This document shows positions 31,701 through 38,459 of a stretch of DNA of 64,000 bases, one piece after another. Source of the stretch: Candidatus Zhuqueibacterota bacterium (GTDB taxonomy: Bacteria > Zhuqueibacterota > Zhuqueibacteria > Oceanimicrobiales > Oceanimicrobiaceae); the NCBI GenBank assembly GCA_029261995.1, contig JAJDAF010000058.1, positions 124,001 through 188,000 of the forward strand, written 5' to 3'. The notes under the pieces were generated by a model. That model was given only the letters and a program-made list of their open reading frames with translations. It searched no databases and was not told the DNA's origin. Made by a program: the position numbers and the translations under genes. Each line of letters starts with the position of its first letter. Positions within the stretch are counted from its first letter, which is position 1.

Positions 31701-32215
31701 AGATCCCGCAACTCAGGGTCGAGGTTTAATTCGGCCCTGAATTCAACCGTGCTGTACTTCTTGAAGTTCTTAAGGTCGAACAGCAGGAAATCGGTGAGTA
31801 ACTCTGGCCCTGGCGAGTTTCGCAACGCCTGCATAAAGGCTTGTAGAGCCGCCTGCGGGTCGTTGCGAAACTCGGCAATCTTGGCAAGCATCCAGCGGCC
31901 ATTGCGCGAATTGCGCTTCTTTTTGGCCAACTCTCCAAAAAAAGATTTGGCTTCAGGCAGTTGGTCGGTAAACCGATAGTGCTCGAGCAGGTTGTTGTAG
32001 GCGCGGTCAAATTGTGGGTTGCGTATGATGAAATCCTGCAGTACTGCAATCAAGTCGCCAGACGAATCCGCTACTACACGCTCGAGCTCCGCATAGAAAC
32101 GCGACATCATTGTCGAATCGTCCCCCTGCTGGGCGGGGTATGCCAACATTGGCATCGCCAGAATGAAGACCACCACTTGCAGTTCGCAAATCAAGCAACG
32201 GAAGCAGGATTGCAA
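28793..32215 (-). CDS. TPR-CHAT caspase-like protein, membrane-anchored
   Basis: 1,140 aa from a TTG at 32215, chosen because AGGAG lies 10 bases upstream and a signal peptide follows (VVVFILAMPMLAYPAQQ); a GTG at 32263 has no SD. About residues 50-600 are TPR repeats (for example YNLGYCYYRQRQNETAELWW, AYWHFQIARSC). The C-terminal third is a CHAT peptidase domain with the catalytic dyad His961 (LHFATHGFV) and Cys1008 (TLSACETGRG). A single hydrophobic helix near the end (about 1112-1132) should anchor it. CHAT is in the caspase/gingipain clan; TPR-CHAT proteins usually cleave specific partner proteins once the TPR region senses a signal. Here the neighbours are a sigma factor, an anti-sigma-like protein and a metalloprotease. 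The exported topology is unusual, as many CHAT proteins are cytoplasmic. Confidence 0.88.
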   Translation of the reverse strand: MQSCFRCLICELQVVVFILAMPMLAYPAQQGDDSTMMSRFYAELERVVADSSGDLIAVLQDFIIRNPQFDRAYNNLLEHYRFTDQLPEAKSFFGELAKKKRNSRNGRWMLAKIAEFRNDPQAALQAFMQALRNSPGPELLTDFLLFDLKNFKKYSTVEFRAELNLDPELRDLADALHTFLNLDFGKATQQLEQLPERILHHPATLYNLGYCYYRQRQNETAELWWRKGLELSRQLGDRKSEAKLLMVLGILKRNSRNPHEALANYDSSYAIARGINDIPSLEYLAGNRAIIHRDNSEYAKADTLFRQAISYSERLKSDWKLSVWYSHMGLLFYLKQQYDEALKYYDLSAQFAQKSNNQQKLIEALLNQADINKIAGQTRLAARLYAQAYDISTSKNIVEFIRRAREGLADTYRLEGRNREARGIYNGLLNSPVFQDGYLRRRAYWHFQIARSCLAEKVYTDAKSHLERAHKLARSGESDNLALWSSIYLGRMQFLEGRLADAEEQYLSALERTKPDNTDAESAIHVGLGEVHKTNEDIPEAIQEFKIAASIIEKTRARLKTEQFRVAYFVDASEVYENIIDCYHQLYVGSEKPDMLDSLYLYLESTRGRTLRELRRQRMATQSRPMQERIASGYGQVCQNLQRRQRALRQQAQKTVFSDSALSQQRADIEISRLALIEQRLRLTENLPAFKGVQESPQQALFGTATQAAHRDYTILLYHLSEESAFVLALTRKGIEFIPLTTTETEIESAVNALMAPLHEFTRETFAETRFNADIAFNLFEKLFSPVEAAVDLSRNLVIVPDMSLLNLPFEMLLTQPPDRPAFTPTDKPTYAQHFLQKRYAFTYNPSSLLLERGSRWRLQRPSIAVYANPLAQPSLSTDRNNHTNRQPESFAATNSDSASHIRQIYLRNTGISLEPLPFAGVEAARIAEIAPWCELYEKDAATETSFQNAVDYDILHFATHGFVDSTYDAFSGLVLSAGPDATDDGFLMGYEIAGLNLDADLVTLSACETGRGKPVAGEGTLGLPRLFLSAGAKSVLMTRWKIVDLVSSQLMPEFYKLYLLDGLRKSEALAKAKRGMISDTQPRGDLHYQHPLFWAAFTMFGDPGEPDGSYPRILLLLATLATIMILLVVAARSRRQRSN

Positions 32216-32323
32216 ATGACTAGCTCTCCTAAGATTTATGTTTGGGCGATGAAAGCATGCCACCGCCCAAATCGTGCACAGACCTTTGCCTTTTTGTATT
32301 TGCGGCCATGTCTCCCCTAGGGT

Positions 32324-32896
32324 CTAGGGAAATGGTGCTTCGCCGTTGCCTGGACCAGTTGGAGGTTCACCATCGCCGCCTTCTTCAGATGCCCAGACCA
32401 CCTCGGCTTCAAACGCCTCCACGCTGCTCTCGTTCACCTTGACAAACAACTCGAGACGCTTCTTGAAAAATAGAGGTTCTGAGAAACCAATGGTTAGTGT
32501 GCTCACCCGCCGGTTCGCGCCCTTGTGAAAAACGACTCCGAACGGATTGTTTCGGTCTTTCAGACCGAGCGTAACGGCTTTCTTGAAACTCATCTTGACC
32601 ACGGTTCTTTCGTCGATAACGAGAATCACGGTCGTCTTGTCATTCCTGCCGCCCAATTTGCTGACCCTGGCCGAGACGAAACTACCGTTAATGTTCTGGT
32701 CGCCGCTCCGAATCAGAAAGATTGGCCGGTGAAGGCCAGTGAGTTGACCTTCTTCAAACTCATAGTCGTAGTCGGATTCCGGGAAGTCGAATTCATCGAG
32801 CCGTCCCAGTTCATGCCTGGTGAGAACGACTCTTGCCCGCCTTGGTTTTTTCACTCCTTTCGCGAAAGTGTTGACATTAGATGTGCCGTTTGCCAT
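32324..32896 (-). CDS. Protein of unknown function in sigma/CHAT block
   Basis: 190 aa; strong SD GGAGGG before the ATG. No signal peptide or membrane helix. Residues 1-30 are basic (VKKPRRARVVLTR); residues 40-170 look like a beta-sandwich (FLIRSGDQNINGSF, TTVILVIDERTVVKMSF, LELFVKVNESSVEAFEAEVVW); the tail is Gly/Pro-rich and disordered (GDGEPPTGPGNGEAPFP). I do not recognise the family. It lies between the membrane TPR-like gene and the TPR-CHAT gene, so it could be a CHAT substrate, adaptor or regulator; this is only context. It is preceded by a short inverted-repeat element (32944-33039). Confidence 0.7.
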   Translation of the reverse strand: MANGTSNVNTFAKGVKKPRRARVVLTRHELGRLDEFDFPESDYDYEFEEGQLTGLHRPIFLIRSGDQNINGSFVSARVSKLGGRNDKTTVILVIDERTVVKMSFKKAVTLGLKDRNNPFGVVFHKGANRRVSTLTIGFSEPLFFKKRLELFVKVNESSVEAFEAEVVWASEEGGDGEPPTGPGNGEAPFP

Positions 32897-32943
32897 CGTT
32901 TTCCCTCCGTTTAGTTAGCCATTGGCCGAAAACTCGCTTTTTT

Positions 32944-33039
32944 TGTCATTCCGGCAATCCCCGGCTCAAGAACTTGCCGGGGCATGCTTTACACTTGCTC
33001 TCACGAAGATGATTCCAGCTACAATCTGCGGGAATGACA
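32944..33039. repeat. Short terminal-inverted-repeat element (MITE/REP-like)
   Basis: TGTCATTCC (32944-32952) is perfectly complementary to GGAATGACA (33031-33039), bounding 96 bases. Inside, CCCCGGC (32959-32965) pairs with GCCGGGG (32976-32982) to form a strong hairpin. Ends of the TGTCATTCC type are seen in many bacterial dispersed non-coding repeats. No second copy was noticed in this window. It sits between two co-oriented genes and may attenuate or stabilise the transcript. Confidence 0.5.
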
Positions 33040-33064
33040 GCACAGGGCGGTTTTTGGTCAATCA

Positions 33065-34258
33065 CTAATCATTTGTGCTATTCGCAACTGGGTCAGCTTC
33101 CGACCATACTCGCATCAGTGAGATAGCGTCATCATTAAATTCACTCTCAGTGTCAATTCGGCTCAGTTCCTGTTCGCCTAGCTCATTTTGACCTGTGAAG
33201 CCATAGGCGACTCCCAGAAAATACGTCTCGCGATCAAGCTGGTTGAGTTGCATGCGTTCGGCGAAGGTTCTGCCTTGCACCAGGTGTTCGACGGCACGAT
33301 GGCCATGAGTCTCCCTTGTTTCCGAAGTCATTTCTGAATTGCGACTTCTCGCCATCGCTAAATGCGATACACCCAGGTAAAAGTAATAATCTCGAAAATT
33401 CTGGGCCGCCTCGGGGGAATTGCCTTCGGCGGTGAGCCGCCGCACTAATGGCAGCAGATTTTCCAGCCGGACAATGGCCTGCTCGTAGTGGCGCACCATG
33501 TAGTCCCCCATGGCCATCTGAAACTGCCGGTGAAACTTCTTGAAATCGGAAACGGGACCATTCTCCTCACTTGGCGTGCGGAAAATGACGGCGCGATATT
33601 CGTACGGAATTTTGTCATCATAGACGTATTTCGCAAACGGATCCGCTCCGAACATATTGACTGCGGCTGGCATGAGAACAATCATCACTAGAATCGCCGC
33701 ACCCGCAGTCGCGATGGCCGGATGAGCTACCAGCCAACTCCACCACTCGACAACTCCGTCCTTCAAGTCCGCGGCGACCAACGCCAGCGCGCCGCTTTCT
33801 CCATTAGATGGCCTTTTTTTTACGATTCTCTCAGACAAAATTTGTTCGTCAGGCAGCATCTCGATTCCGGCCATTTCAGGCGTCTCGGCCATGACGAGTC
33901 CCGGAGTGACCAGCGGCAGTTTTGCCAGCAAACGCTGATAGAAAACCGGCGCGAATAGCAGCGCGTCGATAAATCTCTGACTGTCCTCCGATGTGGCATT
34001 GCCGGAGAATATTCTCAAGAGTAATTCGTCCATTTGTGTGAAGTTGATTGAGATGGTCTGTTTGCTGCTGGCGTGGGAGCCGATGGTGGCTTGGTGGCGT
34101 GATTCGTCAATAATATTCAGAAAAAGTTCTGCGCCTGGATCAGAAGCCCTCAGGGTCTGAATCCGAGTTCTGTCTTCCGGGCTGCCGGTATCGCGCAGAT
34201 AATCTACGATACAATGGTGTGGCAGGTCTCGCAATGAGTCTGGCATATCTAACCTCAT
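33065..34258 (-). CDS. Membrane protein with TPR-like C-terminal region, possible anti-sigma partner
   Basis: 397 aa. The N-terminal 170 residues are soluble and helical (LPHHCIVDYLRDTGSPEDR; DELLLRIFSGNATSEDSQRF), followed by one membrane helix (about 184-204, AIATAGAAILVMIVLMPAAVN), then a region of about 190 residues with helical TPR-like repeats (FQMAMGDYMVRHYEQAIVRL; RDYYFYLGVSHLAMAR). Inside-helix-outside topology with an N-terminal helical domain resembles membrane anti-sigma factors, and it lies six bases after the zinc-anti-sigma-like gene. ATG at 34258 is used; the in-frame ATG at 34246 has a slightly better AGG spacing. Function inferred from layout. Confidence 0.7.
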   Translation of the reverse strand: MRLDMPDSLRDLPHHCIVDYLRDTGSPEDRTRIQTLRASDPGAELFLNIIDESRHQATIGSHASSKQTISINFTQMDELLLRIFSGNATSEDSQRFIDALLFAPVFYQRLLAKLPLVTPGLVMAETPEMAGIEMLPDEQILSERIVKKRPSNGESGALALVAADLKDGVVEWWSWLVAHPAIATAGAAILVMIVLMPAAVNMFGADPFAKYVYDDKIPYEYRAVIFRTPSEENGPVSDFKKFHRQFQMAMGDYMVRHYEQAIVRLENLLPLVRRLTAEGNSPEAAQNFRDYYFYLGVSHLAMARSRNSEMTSETRETHGHRAVEHLVQGRTFAERMQLNQLDRETYFLGVAYGFTGQNELGEQELSRIDTESEFNDDAISLMRVWSEADPVANSTND

Positions 34259-34264
34259 CCCTGG

Positions 34265-34666
34265 TTAATCTTGTCCATTTGAAGCCTCGTGGTAGGCATC
34301 CAGGACCTCCACGTAGGTATTGAAGCAGCGAAAGCAGTCGTTCATATGTCGCATCAGTTTCTGGCAGTCAAATTCTGTGCCGGAGGTCGAAGCGACAGTC
34401 ACGAAAGATACAAAGAAATCAACATTGCCCTCGAGATAGGATTGTTCAGTCAGGCACGCGCTGTCTGGACACAGTTCGGACCATTTTCCGTCACCGTCAC
34501 TTCTCAGCAGGGCTTGTCGTCTTGTCTTGAGCTTTTCGATGAATGACTCGTCCGCAGGTGTTGCTGGCGGCTGTCTGTTTTCACCTTTACTGCTTTCTGC
34601 CGTAATAAGGTAAGCCAGCAAGCGCCCAAGTCTGCCGGTCGGTGTCTCCTTTTGCCTGTTGTCCAT
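34265..34666 (-). CDS. Small protein with zinc-anti-sigma-like HxxxCxxC motif
   Basis: 133 aa, soluble. Near the C-terminus HMNDCFRC fits the H-x3-C-x2-C signature of zinc-containing anti-sigma (ZAS) domains, with another Cys seven residues before that His (FDCQKLMRH). Two further cysteines occur in ELCPDSACLTE. In typical ZAS proteins the motif lies at the N-terminus before a membrane helix; here it is near the C-terminus and no helix exists. The gene sits between a sigma-factor gene (37 bases upstream) and a membrane protein gene (six bases downstream), which supports an anti-sigma role split over two proteins. Confidence 0.65.
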   Translation of the reverse strand: MDNRQKETPTGRLGRLLAYLITAESSKGENRQPPATPADESFIEKLKTRRQALLRSDGDGKWSELCPDSACLTEQSYLEGNVDFFVSFVTVASTSGTEFDCQKLMRHMNDCFRCFNTYVEVLDAYHEASNGQD

Positions 34667-34703
34667 AGTGTTCGATCCAGTGCTCCAATCATCTCAAAAA
34701 AAA

Positions 34704-35339
34704 TCAGTATTTGCCAATATCTTTCAGAGCAAGCAATTGCCGGCTTGAAACGATCTCGATAACGCGTTCACCTATGCTTCTGAGACAGGGGAAGCGCCGA
34801 ATGGTCTGTTGTGGCATCTGTTTCCACTTGTAAAGCATCAGAATGTGGATGTCTCTCTCGAGGTTCGCGCGGTTGCGGCGGGAAAGTGTGCGCAGATCGT
34901 CTACCAATTGTTCATAGAGCATCCAGAGGTTGTCTGCAGGCAGCACTTTCATGTACTGGGTCAATTCCGCGGGATCGCCTTCTGCCATGTGCCCGAACAA
35001 TTTTCTGATTCTGGCCGAAGTGGTGTTGCTGCAGATCACCGCGAGGTAGGAGCGAAAGCGTTTCTCGCTTTCGAGAGCGCGGAACGAGCGGAGCGCCTTG
35101 AAATCATCTTTCACCAATATCGTCATGACATCGCCGAAGATGTCATTGACGTTTTCCTGCAGATCTCGGTGCAGTCGCGCCATGCGAAAATCGCGACTGG
35201 TCTTGGTGATCACATGATAGATGAATTTTTTGTACTGGCAGAGAAAGGCCCGCCAAGCCTTCTCATATTGCGGCGAGCCGGGATTACAGCAGTGCTGGAG
35301 TAGCTCCTCAAGTGTCAACGCACTCTCAATCTCGTTCAT
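34704..35339 (-). CDS. Divergent sigma-70-family (ECF-like) RNA polymerase sigma factor
   Basis: 211 aa from the ATG at 35339, which has a strong SD (AGGAGG). Residues about 35-120 resemble sigma region 2: a helix with YKKFIYHVITK, then LQENVNDIFGDVMTILV, LRSFRAL and RFRSYLAVICSNTTSARIRKLF, as in the core-binding and -10 recognition helices. The C-terminal part (about 145-205) should hold region 4 but fits the usual region 4 poorly (PQQTIRRFPCLRSIGERV), so promoter choice may be unusual. First gene of the minus-strand block; it is probably autoregulated with the downstream anti-sigma-like, CHAT and CLCA-like genes. Confidence 0.72.
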   Translation of the reverse strand: MNEIESALTLEELLQHCCNPGSPQYEKAWRAFLCQYKKFIYHVITKTSRDFRMARLHRDLQENVNDIFGDVMTILVKDDFKALRSFRALESEKRFRSYLAVICSNTTSARIRKLFGHMAEGDPAELTQYMKVLPADNLWMLYEQLVDDLRTLSRRNRANLERDIHILMLYKWKQMPQQTIRRFPCLRSIGERVIEIVSSRQLLALKDIGKY

Positions 35340-35704
35340 CGCTGCCACCCTCCTGGTTGATGGATCAAGATTATTGCGGTGAAGTGAATGTGATTCTAAC
35401 CCAGCCCGGAGCCCACAGAACGCTTTTCGAATCCCGAGCAAGCATGGATTCAGTTTTGGAGAGATAAAGGCTTACTGGCTGCCGTGTCAAGCAAGATCTG
35501 GCGCGAATCGAAAGAGACTTTCTGGTGTTTTATCGGGATGTGCTTGACAATCGTATCGCGCTACGCAGGCGCCCCTGAAACGTTGACTGAGTAGCCGATA
35601 CAGGGGTTAACCTAATAAAGTGTAACAAAATGTCAACAAAAATCTTGTCTTGTCGCCACATTTCGTGTTTCACGCGATGTGCTCGAAGTTGAGGCGAGAA
35701 CCAT
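35340..35704. other. Intergenic region upstream of the sigma/CHAT block
   Basis: 365 bases with no supported gene. On the minus strand a perfect TTGACA (35485-35490) lies 17-18 bases from TTATCT/TATCTC (35461-35467), a weak sigma-70-like promoter about 120 bases before the sigma-factor start. A second TTGACA (35631-35636) is 16 bases from TAGGTT. These are candidates only. The stretch 35600-35650 is AT-rich compared with its surroundings. Confidence 0.35.
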
Positions 35705-36118
35705 CTATTCGCCGGTGTTCCCTGAAAATCGATAGCACCAGGCCTCGCCTTTAAGGACCACAGTTCCCGACTGCTCGGTGATTTCGACCCCGAGTTGGCA
35801 GACTGGCTTGGTGGCGTGCACTTTCCACACAGTGGCTTTGGCGGTAATGGTATCGTCGATGAACACGGGCGCAGTGAATTCCCAATTTTGACTCAAGAAA
35901 ACCGTGCCGTGCCCGGGCATGTCCATCGCAACCAGCGCATGCAGGAGCCCCGTGGTCAAGCCGCCCTGGACAACGAGCCGTTTGAATTTTGTCTTCTCAG
36001 CAAACGCCTGGTCAAAGTGCAGCGGGTTACGGTCGCCGGTTATCTCGTAGTACTTCTCGACGTGGTCCCGCGTTAGTGTTATGCTTCGAGTTGCGATTTG
36101 TCCGACGGTTAGTTTCAT
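35705..36118 (-). CDS. MaoC-like dehydratase / (R)-enoyl-CoA hydratase family protein
   Basis: 137 aa; SD GGAGG. Single hot-dog fold of the MaoC family with the hydratase motif YYEITGDRNPLHFDQAFA: Asp and His (D29, H34) are the catalytic pair in (R)-specific enoyl-CoA hydratases, and the following VVQGGLTTGLLHALV matches the family glycine turn. Expected to hydrate trans-2-enoyl-CoA, but no fatty-acid genes are adjacent and the acyl substrate is unknown. It is transcribed divergently from aat. Confidence 0.88.
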   Translation of the reverse strand: MKLTVGQIATRSITLTRDHVEKYYEITGDRNPLHFDQAFAEKTKFKRLVVQGGLTTGLLHALVAMDMPGHGTVFLSQNWEFTAPVFIDDTITAKATVWKVHATKPVCQLGVEITEQSGTVVLKGEAWCYRFSGNTGE

Positions 36119-36368
36119 GAGTCGTCCTCCACGATTTTAAAGGTTCTGGCCACGAGGTTGCGGCGCAGATTTCACCAGGTCGCCGCCTGATGCCTCTTCA
36201 TGAGTGTAACAGCGACTCACGACGCTCTAAGGCCCGGAATGTCCAAAAAAATCCTGTTGCCATTGTGCCGCGGTTATGATACATTTTGTTGCCAAGTGCG
36301 TGCAGTTGCAGGCGGAGCTTGCATGGGCTGGGCTCATTCAAAGACGAACTCACAACACAAGCTCGATT

Positions 36369-37025
36369 ATGACCATGATTTTGAAGTTTCCGCCGGTTGA
36401 GTTGGCAGACGCAGATTCAGGTTTGCTGGCGGTCGGGGGCGACCTCGAAGCGCCATCGCTTGAACTGGCATATCGCAACGGCATTTTTCCATGGCCACAC
36501 GAGGAGGATCAGCCGTTGCTCTGGTTTGCACCGAAGAAGCGCGCCGTACTGTTTTTTGACCAATTCAAAATCCCCAGGCGGTTGCAAAGAGACTTGAACA
36601 AATCTCAACTGGAATTTCGGATCGATACCCGCTTCGCCGACGTCATTCGGTCCTGCGCCTCCGGAAAGATGCGCAAGGACTCACCGGGTACCTGGATCAC
36701 CCCGGATATGGTGGATGCCTATATTGATTTTCATCACATGGGATATGCCCATTCGTTCGAGGCCTTCAATCCGCAAGGCAAATTGGTGGGAGGGATGTAC
36801 GGCGTGAATATCGGCGGCTATTTTGCGGGTGAAAGCATGTTTTTTCTAGAGTCCAATGCCTCCAAATTTGCGTTCATTAACGCTGTCGAACATTTCCGTG
36901 GCCAGGGTATGAAGTGGCTCGATGTGCAGGTCATGACGCCACTCATGGAGATGCTTGGCGCGGTCGAAATTCCTCGCGCCGTGTTTATGCAATTGCTTGA
37001 CGAGGCATTGGACCGGGCAGTGTGA
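36369..37025 (+). CDS. aat: Leucyl/phenylalanyl-tRNA--protein transferase
   Basis: 218 aa, usual family length. Adds Leu or Phe from aminoacyl-tRNA to proteins with N-terminal Lys or Arg, marking them for ClpS/ClpAP. Motifs seen: LLAVGGDL, LAYRNGIFPWP, WFAPKKRAVL, TWITPDMVDAYIDFHHMGYAHSFE, GGMYGVNIGGYFAGESMF and WLDVQVMTP. ATG at 36369 is chosen over 36276, since the extra 31 residues are not family-like; the upstream SD is weak for either. Confidence 0.95.
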   Translation: MTMILKFPPVELADADSGLLAVGGDLEAPSLELAYRNGIFPWPHEEDQPLLWFAPKKRAVLFFDQFKIPRRLQRDLNKSQLEFRIDTRFADVIRSCASGKMRKDSPGTWITPDMVDAYIDFHHMGYAHSFEAFNPQGKLVGGMYGVNIGGYFAGESMFFLESNASKFAFINAVEHFRGQGMKWLDVQVMTPLMEMLGAVEIPRAVFMQLLDEALDRAV

Positions 37026-37148
37026 AGGTTCTCGCAGCCTGGATTATAGTGGAGACCTGATTTCTGATGAGAAAGCCCATTGAAGGTTCTGCCCTGTTTG
37101 GCTATGCCAGATTTTTTGTGACACAATCCTTGACTAAACACTGAGAAG

Positions 37149-37937
37149 ATGACGAGAGCAGTCAGAATGGCAAAAGTGGATCTTTCGGAATTCATCGCGC
37201 TACTAAGGCGCTCGAACAGAGTTATGATTTTCACCGGCGCCGGCATTTCAACCGGCAGCGGAATCCCGGACTATCGCGGTCCGCAAGGGGTTTGGAAACA
37301 CCGTCAGCCCGTCTACTACCAGGATTTCATGTCCAGCGATGCCGCAAGGGTAGAGTATTGGGATTACAAGCTGGGAGGGTGGGAGAGCTTTCGTGATGCG
37401 CTGCCGAATGCTGTGCACGATGCTGTCGTCAAGTTGGAGCAGGCCGGTAAATTGGGAACGGTAGTCACCCAGAATATCGATGGCCTGCATTCGAAGGCCG
37501 GGACCACTGCTGAACGTCTGGTTGAAATCCACGGCAGCAATCTTGCGGTTGAATGCCAGGGCTGTTTGCACGTCACCGACCCTGCGGCGCACTTTTCTTT
37601 GTTCAAGAAAACCAATAGCGCGCCGTTGTGCGACAAGTGCGGCGGCTACTTGAAACCCGCCACCATCAGTTTTGGCCAAAGTCTGAGGGAAGCGGATTTG
37701 CAACGGGCGTCGGCCGCGGCTCAGGAAGCCGACCTCGTTGTCGCGCTGGGCTCCACGCTGTCGGTCCATCCGGCGGCCTCCTTTCCGCTCATGGCTGCGG
37801 AACGCGGCATTCCGTACGTCATCATCAATCGCGGCGCAACCGATCAAGATGGACATGCTGCTGTCAGCTTGCGCCTCGAAGGCGATGTGGGCGAGATATT
37901 CCCGCCAGCGGTCGAGGCGACACTGGCCGGCTCGTAA
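37149..37937 (+). CDS. Sir2-family NAD-dependent protein deacylase
   Basis: 262 aa. Catalyses NAD+-dependent removal of acyl groups from lysine. Seen: FTGAGISTGSGIPDYRGPQGVW (NAD-binding; the GPxGVW form resembles the SIRT6/7-type branch rather than CobB), TQNIDGLH, catalytic His in EIHGSN, two zinc pairs (CQGC and CDKCGG) and the GSTLSVHPAA loop. Followed 44 bases later by a thioesterase-family gene, an arrangement compatible with co-transcription. Acyl preference cannot be read from sequence. Confidence 0.93.
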   Translation: MTRAVRMAKVDLSEFIALLRRSNRVMIFTGAGISTGSGIPDYRGPQGVWKHRQPVYYQDFMSSDAARVEYWDYKLGGWESFRDALPNAVHDAVVKLEQAGKLGTVVTQNIDGLHSKAGTTAERLVEIHGSNLAVECQGCLHVTDPAAHFSLFKKTNSAPLCDKCGGYLKPATISFGQSLREADLQRASAAAQEADLVVALGSTLSVHPAASFPLMAAERGIPYVIINRGATDQDGHAAVSLRLEGDVGEIFPPAVEATLAGS

Positions 37938-37981
37938 AGTCTCAGCCAGCAGTTTATGATTCATACTTGACAGGACCCCCA

Positions 37982-38440
37982 ATGACTCAACTCAGTGCTG
38001 ACATTCAACGCATCTTGAAAATCTTCGAAGAGCAGATCCCGTTCAACAATCTGCTGGATTTGAAGATCGAAAAGCTGGATTTGCAGGGCGCCAGCATGCG
38101 CGTCGATATGCGCGACGAGCTGGTCGGCAATTTTATGCAAGGCACGCTGCACGGAGGCGTGACCGCCGCCATTCTCGATGTCACCGGTGGCCTAACTGCG
38201 TTTATGGGGCTCCTGGAAAAGATGGGTCACCTCTCCGATCAAGAAAAGATGGAGCGCTTGTCGAAGTTTGGCACCATCGATTTACGCATCGACTATCTGC
38301 GCCCGGGGCGTGGGACATATTTTGTCTCGAAGGGCTCAATTCTTAGAACGGGAAACAAAGTGGCAGTGACACGAATGGAGTTGCACAACGATAAGAAACA
38401 TCTTATCGCTACCGGGACCGGCAGCTATCTTTCAGTTTGA
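37982..38440 (+). CDS. PaaI/YigI-like hot-dog thioesterase
   Basis: 152 aa from ATG 37982. Hot-dog fold thioesterase with the PaaI-type catalytic helix start GTLHGGVTAAILDVTGG (HGG motif plus Asp) and the C-terminal strand pair IDYLRPGRGTYF ... VTRMELHNDKKHLIATGTGSY. It would hydrolyse acyl-CoA thioesters; length and sequence fit the YigI-like long-chain group. Tightly packed: the next frame begins two bases after the stop. Confidence 0.88.
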   Translation: MTQLSADIQRILKIFEEQIPFNNLLDLKIEKLDLQGASMRVDMRDELVGNFMQGTLHGGVTAAILDVTGGLTAFMGLLEKMGHLSDQEKMERLSKFGTIDLRIDYLRPGRGTYFVSKGSILRTGNKVAVTRMELHNDKKHLIATGTGSYLSV

Positions 38441-38459
38441 GGTGGGAGATCAGACAAGA

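Noticed and set aside
36147-36162. TGGCCACGAGGTTGCG as another sigma-54 promoter
   Set aside because: Spacing fits, but two bases of the -24 box differ, it lies 200 bases before aat (a housekeeping gene), and about two TGGC-N7-TTGC matches are expected by chance in the window on both strands.
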